From: Actinomycetales bacterium Ga0077552 | GTDB taxonomy: Bacteria > Actinomycetota > Actinomycetes > Actinomycetales > Microbacteriaceae | Assembly (NCBI GenBank): GCA_001464255.1 | Contig: LNFD01000337.1 | Span: 1-8,761 of the forward strand | Reading direction: 5' to 3' | Length of the DNA stretch: 8,761 nucleotides | Part shown: positions 1 through 6,345 of the stretch, piece after piece | How positions within the stretch are numbered: the stretch's first letter is position 1 | Layout: each line of letters starts with the position of its first letter | Program-made: the position numbers and the translations under genes | The notes under the pieces: model-generated | Database searches by the model: none | What the model saw: only the letters and a program-made list of their open reading frames with translations | Told to the model about the DNA's origin: nothing

Positions 1-1603
1 ACAGCGGGATGTTCCCGTGCTTCTTGGGCGGCAGGCTCGCGCGCTTGCCCTTGAGCGCCCGCAGCGCCTTGATGATGGCGACGCGCGTCGCGGCCGGCTC
101 GATGATGCCGTCGAGCTCGCCGCGCTCGGCGGCCAGGAACGGGCTCGCGACGTTGTAGGTGTACTCGTTCGCGAGGCGCGTGCGCACGGCCGCGACGTCC
201 TCCCCGGCGGCCTCGGCGGCCCTGATCTGGTCGCGGTACAGGATGTTCACCGCGCCCTGCCCGCCCATGACGGCGATCTCGGCCGTGGGCCAGGCGAGGT
301 TCATGTCGGCGCCGAGCTGCTTCGAGCCCATGACGATGTAGGCGCCGCCGTAGGCCTTGCGCGTGATGACGGTGACGAGCGGCACGGTCGCCTCGGCGTA
401 GGCGTAGAGCAGCTTCGCACCGCGGCGGATGACGCCCGTCCACTCCTGGTCGGTGCCGGGCAGGTAGCCGGGAACGTCGACGAGGGTGAGGATCGGGATG
501 GAGAAGGCGTCGCAGAACCGCACGAAGCGGCTCGCCTTCTCGCCCGCGTCGATGTTGAGCGTGCCCGCCATGGCGTTGGGCTGGTTGGCGATGACGCCGA
601 CGCTGCGGCCCTCGACGCGCGCGAAGCCGATGACGATGTTCGGCGCGAAGAGCGGCTGCACCTCAAGGAACGAGCCCTCGTCGACGACGTGGTCGATGAT
701 GTCGATGACGTCGTAGGGCTGGTTGGCGCTGTCGGGGATCATCGTGTTGAGCCGGCGGTCGGCGTCGGTGATCTCGAGCTCGGCCTCGGCCGCGTACTGC
801 GGCAGCTCGGCGAGGTTGTTGTCGGGCAGGTAGCTCAGCAGGGCACGCGCGTAGTCGAAGGCATCGTTCTCGTCGCTCGCGAGGTAGTGCGAGACGCCCG
901 AGGTGCGGTTGTGCGTGAGCGCGCCGCCGAGCTCCTCCATGCCGACGTCTTCGCCCGTGACGGTCTTGATGACGTCGGGGCCGGTCACGAACATCTGGCT
1001 CGTCTTGTCGACCATGATGACGAAGTCGGTGAGGGCGGGCGAGTACACGGCGCCGCCGGCGGCCGGACCGCAGATGATCGAGATCTGGGGGATCACTCCG
1101 CTCGCGGCCGTGTTGCGCCGGAAGATCTCGCCGTACTTGCCGAGTGCGACGACGCCCTCCTGGATGCGCGCCCCGCCCGAGTCGAGGATGCCGATGATCG
1201 GCACGCCCGTCTTGAGCGCGAGCTCCATGACCTTGATGATCTTCTCGCCCGCGACCTCGCCGAGCGAGCCGCCGAAGATCGTGAAGTCCTGGCTGTAGAC
1301 CGCCACCTGGCGGCCGTGCACCGTGCCTGTGCCGGTGACGACGGCGTCGCCGTAGGGGCGCTTGGCGTCCATGCCGAAGGCGTGGGTGCGGTGGCGCACG
1401 AACTCGTCGAGCTCGACGAAGCTGCCGTGGTCGAGCAGGGTGTCGATGCGCTCGCGGGCCGTCATCTTGCCCTTGGCGTGCTGCTTCTCGATCGCGGCCT
1501 CGCCGCTCGCGGTCACGGCCTCGTGGTAGCGGATCTTGAGGTCGGCGATCTTGCCGGCGGTCGTCGAGAGATCGGGGGCGGGCGCGCTCATGGAGTCGGT
1601 CAC
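1..1603 (-). CDS. Acyl-CoA carboxylase beta subunit (carboxyltransferase, AccD/PccB family)
   Basis: Carboxyltransferase subunit of a biotin-dependent acyl-CoA carboxylase. It moves the carboxyl group from biotin on the partner alpha subunit to an acyl-CoA, giving malonyl- or methylmalonyl-CoA in the cytoplasm. The 534-residue reading is collinear with the whole family (usually 510-540 aa). It has the two crotonase-fold halves, the N-terminal acyl-CoA-side GGARIQEG at 143-150, PAAGGAVYSPA at 180-190, VDVPGYLPG at 375-383, GGAYIVMGSK at 419-428 and the C-terminal KKHGNIPL. Position 1 is the first base (T) of the next codon, consistent with a stop just outside, so the gene is essentially complete. 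The GTG at 1601-1603 is chosen because a -10-like element lies 6 nt upstream; an in-frame ATG at 1589-1591 is the alternative, and neither has a Shine-Dalgarno. Residue 423 is Ile where, as I recall, propionyl-specific PccB has Asp, so acetyl-CoA use is plausible and accD and pccB cannot be separated here. The alpha subunit is not in the window. Confidence 0.95.
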   Translation of the reverse strand, partial: MTDSMSAPAPDLSTTAGKIADLKIRYHEAVTASGEAAIEKQHAKGKMTARERIDTLLDHGSFVELDEFVRHRTHAFGMDAKRPYGDAVVTGTGTVHGRQVAVYSQDFTIFGGSLGEVAGEKIIKVMELALKTGVPIIGILDSGGARIQEGVVALGKYGEIFRRNTAASGVIPQISIICGPAAGGAVYSPALTDFVIMVDKTSQMFVTGPDVIKTVTGEDVGMEELGGALTHNRTSGVSHYLASDENDAFDYARALLSYLPDNNLAELPQYAAEAELEITDADRRLNTMIPDSANQPYDVIDIIDHVVDEGSFLEVQPLFAPNIVIGFARVEGRSVGVIANQPNAMAGTLNIDAGEKASRFVRFCDAFSIPILTLVDVPGYLPGTDQEWTGVIRRGAKLLYAYAEATVPLVTVITRKAYGGAYIVMGSKQLGADMNLAWPTAEIAVMGGQGAVNILYRDQIRAAEAAGEDVAAVRTRLANEYTYNVASPFLAAERGELDGIIEPAATRVAIIKALRALKGKRASLPPKKHGNIPL

Positions 1604-1615
1604 CGTGTCAGCCTA
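1604..1615 (-). promoter_or_regulatory. Putative leaderless promoter -10 of the carboxylase beta-subunit gene
   Basis: On the minus strand the hexamer TAGGCT (1610-1615) matches the actinobacterial TAnnnT -10 pattern. It is followed by exactly 6 nt and then the GTG start, so transcription would begin at or next to the start codon. No convincing -35 and no Shine-Dalgarno are seen. The spacing matches that before birA and purE in this window, which supports both the promoter and the GTG start. Confidence 0.5.
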
Positions 1616-1730
1616 TCGACCACCCCCCGCCGGGTGCCGTTGGCGATGAGGCACAAAAACCATCCGCAGCGCTGTGCGCGGGCACGGTGCGACCGGGGTG
1701 AGCGCTGCACGGTGGATGCGCGGCGCGCCG

Positions 1731-1742
1731 TACCCTGGGCCC
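1731..1742 (+). promoter_or_regulatory. Putative leaderless promoter -10 of birA
   Basis: TACCCT at 1731-1736, then GGGCCC, then the birA ATG at 1743. The TAnnnT-N6-start spacing implies a transcript beginning at the ATG, and no Shine-Dalgarno is present. The -35 region has no TTGACA-like sequence. The rest of the 139-bp divergent intergenic region (1604-1742) has two copies of AGCGCT (within 1667-1674 and at 1701-1706) but no operator that I recognise. Confidence 0.5.
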
Positions 1743-2549
1743 ATGACCATCCCGCCGCTGCCTCTGAGCCGCGCGGTGAGCCCCGACCTCGAGTGGCGGG
1801 CGAGTTGCGCCTCGACCAACTCCGAGCTCGTCGCGGGCGCCGCGCAGCGCCCCGACCTCGCCGTGCTCGCGACGACCGATCAGACGGCGGGCCGCGGCCG
1901 GCTCGGCCGCGTCTGGTCGGCACCGGCCGGGTCGGCGCTCGCCGTCTCGGTGCTCGTGCGGCACAGTGCTCCATCACCGTCGAGCGAGCCGGAGCCGCGG
2001 CGGCTCGGGTGGCTGCCCCTCGTCGCCGGGGTGGCGATGGTGCGGGCGGTGCGTGCGCTCGGGGTGCTCGGCGCGGGCCTCAAGTGGCCGAACGACGTGC
2101 TCGTCGACGGCGGGGCTGACGGCCCGCTCAAGCTCAGCGGCATCCTGACCGAGCTCACTGCCGACGGCGTGGTCATCGGGGCGGGGCTCAACCTCTCGAT
2201 GGGGCGCGACGACCTGCCCGTGCCGACCGCGACATCCCTCGCCCTGCAGGGGGTGGCGGTGGATGCCGCGCTCGCGGATCGCGCGCTCGCCGCGTACCTG
2301 CGCGACCTGTTGCCCCTCGTGGCCCAGTGGCGCGCCGTGACCGACCCGAGCGAGCTCAGGCACGTGGTCGAGCCCGAGCTGCGCACCCTCGGCCGTGCCG
2401 TGCGCGTCGATCGCCCCGGCCTGCCCCTGCTGCTCGGCACGGCCGAGGGCCTCGACGACGACGGGCGCCTGGGGGTGCGCTCGAGCGACCCGGTCGAGGG
2501 GCTCGTCGCCGTGGCGGCGGGCGACGTCACGCATCTGCGGTATGAATAG
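1743..2549 (+). CDS. birA: Biotin--[acetyl-CoA-carboxylase] ligase (monofunctional)
   Basis: Activates biotin with ATP to biotinyl-5'-AMP and attaches it to the lysine of biotin carboxyl carrier domains, here presumably the alpha subunit of acyl-CoA carboxylases. The 268-aa protein shows the ligase core in order: STNSE at 24-28, the biotinyl-AMP loop TDQTAGRGRLGRVW at 45-58, KWPND at 114-118, KLSGIL at 130-135 with the catalytic-site lysine, GAGLNL at 146-151, and a small C-terminal SH3-like domain from about 215. No N-terminal winged-helix domain is present, so unlike E. coli BirA it should not act as a repressor; mycobacterial BirA is similar. The ATG at 1743 is preferred over an in-frame upstream ATG at 1674, because the extra residues resemble no family sequence and a -10-like element sits 6 nt before 1743. 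It is divergent from a carboxylase subunit gene, a fitting partner locus. The PH-domain gene starts 3 nt after its stop. Confidence 0.95.
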   Translation: MTIPPLPLSRAVSPDLEWRASCASTNSELVAGAAQRPDLAVLATTDQTAGRGRLGRVWSAPAGSALAVSVLVRHSAPSPSSEPEPRRLGWLPLVAGVAMVRAVRALGVLGAGLKWPNDVLVDGGADGPLKLSGILTELTADGVVIGAGLNLSMGRDDLPVPTATSLALQGVAVDAALADRALAAYLRDLLPLVAQWRAVTDPSELRHVVEPELRTLGRAVRVDRPGLPLLLGTAEGLDDDGRLGVRSSDPVEGLVAVAAGDVTHLRYE

Positions 2550-2552
2550 GGC
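2541..2552 (+). promoter_or_regulatory. Possible leaderless promoter -10 inside the end of birA
   Basis: TATGAA (2541-2546), or TATGAAT read one base longer, overlaps the last codons of birA and lies 6 nt before the next ATG at 2553, the same spacing as three other genes here. The last base is A rather than T and no -35 is visible. There is no clear Shine-Dalgarno before 2553, so the gene is either expressed from this site or translated by coupling to the birA stop codon (2547-2549). Confidence 0.3.
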
Positions 2553-3089
2553 ATGACGGGGGAGAACCGCGTGCCGGAGCGGGCGATCGCCCGCCTGCGC
2601 CCGCACGCGCGGGCGCTTGCGCTGCCGTCGGTCGCCCTCGTCGCCGCGGTGGGCGCTACGACCTTCGGGGCGCTCGTCGTCGACGAGCTCTGGCAGGTGC
2701 TTGCGGTGCTGTTCGGCGGCCTCGTCGTCATCGGCCTGCTCTGGGTGCTGCCGCTGCTGCGCTGGCTCAGCACCCAGTACCTCATCACCACGCGCCGTGT
2801 CGTGCTGCGGCGGGGGCTGCTCGTGCGCACGCGGCAGGAGGTGCTGCTGAGCCGCAGCTACGACGTCTCGGTGCGGCAGGCGGGCCTGCAGTCGGCCTTC
2901 CGCTCGGGCGACGTGCTCATCAACACGGGCCTCGACCGCCCGATCGTGCTGCGTGATGTGCCGCGCGCCGACCTCGTGCAGCGTGCGCTCGGCGACGTGA
3001 TGGAGACCAGCACGACCTCGATCGCGACGGTGCGCCGGCCCGTCGAGACGACCGACCCGGCCCTGCGCCGCTCGCGCACCGACCGCTGA
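2553..3089 (+). CDS. Membrane protein with bacterial PH domain (bPH2 / DUF304, YdbS-like)
   Basis: A 178-aa protein of unknown precise role. Residues 1-20 are polar and basic. Two hydrophobic helices follow at about 22-43 and 47-69, ending in LRWLSTQYLITTRRVVLRRG, the typical entry into a bacterial pleckstrin-homology (bPH2) domain. That domain spans about 73-148, with the beta-strand pattern continuing through RSYDVSVRQ and SGDVLINTG. The C-terminal tail (about 150-178) is polar, rich in Thr and Arg, and probably disordered. The two helices should form a hairpin that places the PH domain in the cytoplasm. Families of this type are linked to envelope stress or membrane organisation, but the function is unassigned. 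The gene starts 3 nt after birA stops, an arrangement I recall as common in Microbacteriaceae, so the two may be cotranscribed. Its stop is 2 bp from the stop of the convergent gtrA gene, leaving no room for a terminator between them. Confidence 0.88.
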   Translation: MTGENRVPERAIARLRPHARALALPSVALVAAVGATTFGALVVDELWQVLAVLFGGLVVIGLLWVLPLLRWLSTQYLITTRRVVLRRGLLVRTRQEVLLSRSYDVSVRQAGLQSAFRSGDVLINTGLDRPIVLRDVPRADLVQRALGDVMETSTTSIATVRRPVETTDPALRRSRTDR

Positions 3090-3091
3090 CG

Positions 3092-3529
3092 CTAGCTCGG
3101 CTGAGCGCGCCGCGGGTGGAACACCCAGGCGCGGTAGAGCACGAATCGGAAGGTGCTGCCGAGCGCGAGGCCCACCACGTTCGTGGCGATGTTGTCGGCG
3201 AGCAGGCTCGTGAAGCCGAGCACGTACCGCGAGACGACGAGGCACGCCACCGCGATGAGCAGGCCGCCGATGCTCACGACGGCGAACTCGACGGCCTCGC
3301 GTGCGGCAGGCCGGCGGCGCTCGAGCCGGAACGTCCAGTACCGGCTGCCGAGCCAGTTGACCGCGATGGCCACCGAGGTCGAGATGACCTTGGCGATGAC
3401 CGGGCCCTCGGCGATGAGCTCAGGGGCGAGCACGGTCACGCGCAGCAGGTTGAACAGCGCGACGTCGATGACGAGCCCGACGAGCCCGACCGTGCCGAAG
3501 CGGGCGAGCTGGGGCAGGAGTGTGCGCAT
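3092..3529 (-). CDS. GtrA family membrane protein
   Basis: A 145-aa integral membrane protein of the GtrA/DPMS3 family. Members are thought to help move polyprenyl-linked sugars across the membrane, or to assist glycosyltransferases that modify surface polysaccharides. Four hydrophobic segments are visible at about 11-31, 43-62, 80-101 and 112-132. Family signatures are FGTVGLVGLVIDVALFNLLR near the start, NWLGSRYWTF at 58-67 between helices 2 and 3, and the closing STFRFVLYRAWVF at 125-137. The length matches the family (about 120-160 aa). The ATG at 3527-3529 has a GAGGA Shine-Dalgarno (3533-3537) only 3 nt away, rather close, but no better start exists. The gene is divergent from purK across 82 bp and convergent with the PH-domain gene. 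Its partner glycosyltransferase is not adjacent; the GT at the right edge is a possible but unproven partner. Confidence 0.9.
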   Translation of the reverse strand: MRTLLPQLARFGTVGLVGLVIDVALFNLLRVTVLAPELIAEGPVIAKVISTSVAIAVNWLGSRYWTFRLERRRPAAREAVEFAVVSIGGLLIAVACLVVSRYVLGFTSLLADNIATNVVGLALGSTFRFVLYRAWVFHPRRAQPS

Positions 3530-3570
3530 CGGTCCTCGCGGGGCGGAGGCCGGCGCCCTCGCGGTCGGCC

Positions 3571-3598
3571 AGAATAGACGGGAGTCGTCCGCAGTCTA
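3571..3598 (-). promoter_or_regulatory. Putative gtrA promoter (-35/-10), overlapping the purK leader
   Basis: On the minus strand TAGACT (3593-3598; 4 of 6 matches to TTGACA), a 16-nt spacer and TATTCT (3571-3576; TAnnnT) form a reasonable promoter. It would give a leader of about 35 nt carrying the GAGGA ribosome binding site. This is the only AT-containing patch in the 82-bp gtrA-purK gap, so the purK promoter must lie in or near it, but no clear plus-strand -10 is visible. Confidence 0.45.
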
Positions 3599-3600
3599 GT

Positions 3601-3606
3601 GAGGAG
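3601..3606 (+). promoter_or_regulatory. purK ribosome binding site
   Basis: GAGGAG at 3601-3606, 5 nt before the ATG at 3612, is a strong Shine-Dalgarno and fixes the purK start. It contrasts with birA, purE and the carboxylase gene, which have none. Confidence 0.8.
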
Positions 3607-3611
3607 CATCC

Positions 3612-4715
3612 ATGGCCGTCGTCGGCGTCATCGGAGGGGGCCAGCTCGCGCGCATGATGATCCCCGCGGCCGTGGCCCTCGGCATCGAGCTGCGGGTGCT
3701 GGCCGAGACCCCCGACGCGTCGGCCCGCCTCGCGGCGACGCAGGTGGGCGACTACCGCGATACGGCCACCGTGCTGGCCTTCGCGCGGGGTTGCGACGTC
3801 ATCACCTTCGACCACGAGCACGTGCCGCAGGAGGTGCTGCGGGCCCTCGGGGCCGCGGGGGCCGCCGTGCGCCCGGGGCCGGATGCCCTGCTCTACGCGC
3901 AGGACAAGCTCATGATGCGCGAGCGCCTGTCGCAGCTCGGCGTTCCGCAGCCCGACTGGGCGCGGGTCGAGTCGGCCGACGAGCTGGCCGGATTCCTCGC
4001 AGACCACGGCGGCCGTGCCGTCGTCAAGACGCCGCGCGGCGGCTACGACGGCAAGGGCGTGCGCGTCATCGATGACCCCGCGCAGGTCGCCGACTGGTTG
4101 GCCGAGGGCCCGCTGCTGGCGGAGGAGCTCGTGCGCTTCGAGCGCGAGCTCGCGCAGCTGATCGCGCGCCGGCCGAGCGGCGACGCCCGGCTGTGGCCGC
4201 TCGTCGAGACGGTGCAGCGCGGCGGCGTGTGCGCCGAGGTCATCGCGCCCGCCCCGCACACGACCGACGCGGTCGAGCGCGCGGCCGCCGAGATCGCCAC
4301 CTCGGTGGCGCACGGCCTCGACGTGACGGGCGTGCTCGCCGTCGAGCTCTTCGCGGCAACGGATGGGCGCGTGCTCGTCAACGAGCTCGCGATGCGCCCG
4401 CACAACAGCGGGCACGTGACGATCGACGGCTCGACGACGAGTCAGTTCGAGCAGCACCTGCGCGCGGTGCTCGACTGGCCGCTCGGCGACACGGCACCGC
4501 TCGCCCCGTGGGGCGTCATGATCAACGTCTTCGGCAGCCTGCCCGACGAGCAGATCGCGGCCGCGCTCGGCCACCAGCCGACCGCGAAGGTGCACGCGTA
4601 CGGCAAGGGCCCCCGCGCCGGGCGCAAGGCCGGCCACGTCACGGCGATCGGCGACGATCTCGACGATGCGGCTTACCGGGCGCGTGCGGCGGCCGCCCAC
4701 TTCGACGACGACTAG
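3612..4715 (+). CDS. purK: N5-carboxyaminoimidazole ribonucleotide synthase
   Basis: Catalyses ATP- and bicarbonate-dependent conversion of AIR to N5-CAIR in de novo purine synthesis, feeding the PurE mutase encoded about 1.8 kb downstream. The 367-aa ATP-grasp protein has the PreATP-grasp motif VIGGGQLARMM at 6-16, TFDHEHVP at 65-72, QDK at 97-99, the ATP-binding glycine loop VVKTPRGGYDGKG at 137-149, EELVRFERELAQLIAR at 171-186, and the substrate and metal region NELAMRPHNSGH at 257-268 followed by SQFEQHLRAV at 277-286. Length is normal for the family (350-400 aa). The start is set by a GAGGAG site 5 nt upstream. Residue 269 is Val where the familiar family motif has Trp (GHWT), a mild oddity. 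The next gene is a convergent HNH endonuclease gene rather than purE, which separates the usual purK-purE pair. Confidence 0.97.
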   Translation: MAVVGVIGGGQLARMMIPAAVALGIELRVLAETPDASARLAATQVGDYRDTATVLAFARGCDVITFDHEHVPQEVLRALGAAGAAVRPGPDALLYAQDKLMMRERLSQLGVPQPDWARVESADELAGFLADHGGRAVVKTPRGGYDGKGVRVIDDPAQVADWLAEGPLLAEELVRFERELAQLIARRPSGDARLWPLVETVQRGGVCAEVIAPAPHTTDAVERAAAEIATSVAHGLDVTGVLAVELFAATDGRVLVNELAMRPHNSGHVTIDGSTTSQFEQHLRAVLDWPLGDTAPLAPWGVMINVFGSLPDEQIAAALGHQPTAKVHAYGKGPRAGRKAGHVTAIGDDLDDAAYRARAAAAHFDDD

Positions 4716-4854
4716 CGGCGGCGGCGCGCGCTCACGTCGTCAGCGACGAGCGGCGGCGGCGTCGCACCCTCGCGCCGACGCGCCCAGCCAAGCCGTGGAG
4801 CCGGCGGGCCCTGTCGATTCCGGCCGCCCCGCCTCGCCGCCCGAGCACGCGTTC
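4716..4854. other. purK-HNH convergent intergenic region
   Basis: A 139-bp GC-rich gap between the convergent stops of purK and the HNH gene. A 13-bp direct repeat, AGCGGCGGCGGCG, lies at 4714-4726 (starting in the purK stop codon) and at 4749-4761. It is simple GCG-type sequence and may be chance. No stem-loop with a T-tract, promoter or credible small gene is seen. No obvious target-site duplication matches the far side of the HNH gene. Confidence 0.4.
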
Positions 4855-6258
4855 TCAGGCTGCTGAACGTCGCCGTGCCGCGGGCAACACCTGTCGCACG
4901 GGCTCAGCGCGAGCGGGCATCGGGATCGGCCGGCGCTGCGGGTCGATCGACGCGGGCGGGATCGCCCGGTAATCGTCGATTCCGTCGGGTCGTCGATGTC
5001 GTTCGACTTTCCAACCGTTGTTGTGCACGAGCAGGTGATGGTGCCGGCACAGCAGCACCCCGTCGGCGACGTCGGTGCGGCCGTTGTGGCTGCCCCACGG
5101 GTCGATGTGGTGCGCCTCGCACCAGGAGGGAGGACGTTCGCACCCCGCCCAGCGGCAGCCCCCGTCGCGCACGGAGAGGGCGACCCGCTGACGCGCCGTG
5201 AACAGCCGTTGCGAGCGGCCGACGTCGAGCGGCTGGCCGGTCGACGCGATCAGCACGGCCGTCTGCGTGCCCGCGCAGATCAGACGCTGAGCAGTCGGCA
5301 GCGAGATCGGGTCGGGCTGCCCCTCGAGGTGCGCGGCGCCCGTGCCCGCACTCAGGTCGCTCGCGGTCACGACCACGCGAACGGAGGGGGCGCCGCTCGA
5401 GAGCAGGGCGCGGGAGTCGGCGTCGGCGCCAGCGCGCAACAGCTCGAGGAACGTGTCGGAGGCGTACTGCTCGGGCGTGCGGTCGTCGGCCCGCATGCGC
5501 TCGACGAGTTCGGCATCGCGGGGCGAGAGGAAGCTCGGGCCGCCGCGGCGAGGCGAGGTGGCCCGGTCGTAGAGGTCGGTGACGACGGCCGCGGACTCCG
5601 GATCGAGAACCCACGTGGCCCGGGTCATGCCGTCGCTCGAGCGGAACACCCGCAGCGATCGAGCGTCACGGCGCCCTCGCTCGCGGTCGGCGATGCCCGC
5701 TACATCGAGGTCGTCGCGCAGCTGACGGGCCCGACGGAAGAGACGGTCGACATCGAGCGCCCCGATGTCGGCGAGGAGCGCGCCCACGGCCGAGGCGAGC
5801 GCGTCGGCACTCACGGTCTCGCTGATGTTGCCGAGCCCGGAGCGGATCGCCTCGAGACCAGCCGTCGACAGCTCGCCCCGCGTGACGGGTGCGACGAGCG
5901 CCTGCGCCCACTCGGGCAGGCCTTCCTCGATGAGCACGGCCCCCGCGCGCACCGCGACCCGGGCATCGTGCCGCGATGACCCGGTGGTGACGCGCACCAG
6001 CTCTTCGGGCGTGCGGTGCCCGTGCCGCTGCGCGAGACCCGAGTGCGCGAGGTGCGGCGCCGAGCGCCGGGCCACCTCGCCGGCGAGAAGCGCCGAGCGG
6101 GCATCCACGAGCCTTCGCACCGCCGCGGCGCGATCGAGCGCCTCGAGCACGGCATCGTCGGTCAGCGCGGCGAGAGCCTCGTCGGTGATCGCCACGTCGT
6201 CGATCGTCGCGAGCGCGCGGTGCGCGTCGGCGAGCGAGGCGAGGAGGGGGCGGGGCAT
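4855..6258 (-). CDS. HNH endonuclease, DUF222 / 13E12 repeat family
   Basis: A 467-aa protein of the actinobacterial DUF222-HNH family, often present in many copies per genome; substrate and biological role are unknown. The N-terminal two thirds (about 25-340) is the mostly helical DUF222 region, including ARSALLAGEVARRS at 53-66 and the family-typical DLDVAGIADRERGRRDARSL at 183-202. The C-terminal HNH nuclease domain is about 352-418. It has a putative zinc site from C368 and C373 with C404, the catalytic EAHHIDPW at 381-388, N392, and CRHHHLLVH at 404-412. All HNH residues look intact, so it may be an active nuclease. The tail (about 430-467) is Pro/Arg-rich. The ATG at 6256-6258 is chosen because GAGGAG lies 9 nt upstream and the protein begins as family members do; the frame stays open further upstream, but only through repeat and purE antisense. 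It lies antiparallel to purK and purE and has an SOS-type operator upstream. Composition resembles its neighbours, so any transfer is old or from a similar host. Confidence 0.93.
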   Translation of the reverse strand: MPRPLLASLADAHRALATIDDVAITDEALAALTDDAVLEALDRAAAVRRLVDARSALLAGEVARRSAPHLAHSGLAQRHGHRTPEELVRVTTGSSRHDARVAVRAGAVLIEEGLPEWAQALVAPVTRGELSTAGLEAIRSGLGNISETVSADALASAVGALLADIGALDVDRLFRRARQLRDDLDVAGIADRERGRRDARSLRVFRSSDGMTRATWVLDPESAAVVTDLYDRATSPRRGGPSFLSPRDAELVERMRADDRTPEQYASDTFLELLRAGADADSRALLSSGAPSVRVVVTASDLSAGTGAAHLEGQPDPISLPTAQRLICAGTQTAVLIASTGQPLDVGRSQRLFTARQRVALSVRDGGCRWAGCERPPSWCEAHHIDPWGSHNGRTDVADGVLLCRHHHLLVHNNGWKVERHRRPDGIDDYRAIPPASIDPQRRPIPMPARAEPVRQVLPAARRRSAA

Positions 6259-6273
6259 GAGGAGATTCTCCTC
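6259..6273 (-). promoter_or_regulatory. Palindrome that can pair the HNH ribosome binding site
   Basis: The 15 bp between the start codon and upstream region read, on the mRNA strand, GAGGAG-AAT-CTCCTC followed directly by ATG (7-bp perfect arms around one central base). GAGGAG at 6268-6273 is the only Shine-Dalgarno, and its perfect complement lies at 6259-6264 next to the start codon, so a folded mRNA would hide the ribosome binding site. The palindrome is seen directly. Translational control is inferred; it could also be a DNA-binding site. Confidence 0.55.
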
Positions 6274-6278
6274 TTGTT

Positions 6279-6292
6279 CGAACGTATGTTCT
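6279..6292 (-). promoter_or_regulatory. Putative LexA/SOS operator of the HNH gene
   Basis: The plus strand reads CGAACGTATGTTCT, containing the inverted half-sites GAAC (6280-6283) and GTTC (6288-6291) around a 4-nt centre. This matches 13 of 14 positions of the Gram-positive LexA consensus CGAAC-RNRY-GTTYC and nearly all of the actinobacterial TCGAAC-N4-GTTCGA. It ends 20 bp upstream of the HNH start codon. On the minus strand a TAnnnT -10-like hexamer, TACGTT (6281-6286), lies inside the box, so bound LexA would block that promoter. A weak -35-like TTGCCT (6302-6307) is 15 nt further upstream. Confidence 0.7.
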
Positions 6293-6345
6293 AGTGGGTC
6301 GAGGCAATCTCCGGATAAGTCGTCGTCGACGCCGCCTGTGAGGGA

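Noticed and set aside
1667..1707. AGCGCT-centred inverted repeat between the carboxylase gene and birA as a biotin-responsive operator
   Set aside because: It does not resemble the biotin operator sequences I know (BirA, BioR, BioQ types), and short GC palindromes are frequent at this base composition.
17..2119. 700-codon open frame on the plus strand across the carboxylase gene and into birA
   Set aside because: It is antisense to a clearly conserved carboxyltransferase gene, has the Arg/Ala/Asp-rich composition typical of high-GC shadow frames, and crosses the promoter region and a different frame of birA.
1974..3245. 423-codon minus-strand frame across birA, the PH-domain gene and gtrA
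   Set aside because: It is low-complexity His/Arg/Glu-rich sequence opposite conserved genes; a third-position GC effect.
3420..4700. 426-codon minus-strand frame opposite purK
   Set aside because: It is antisense to a gene with all PurK motifs, has no recognisable domain, and has shadow composition.
4714..4761. 13-bp direct repeat as an insertion-site duplication of the HNH cassette
   Set aside because: Both copies lie on the same side of the HNH gene and consist of simple GCG repeats; no matching copy is seen beyond 6258.
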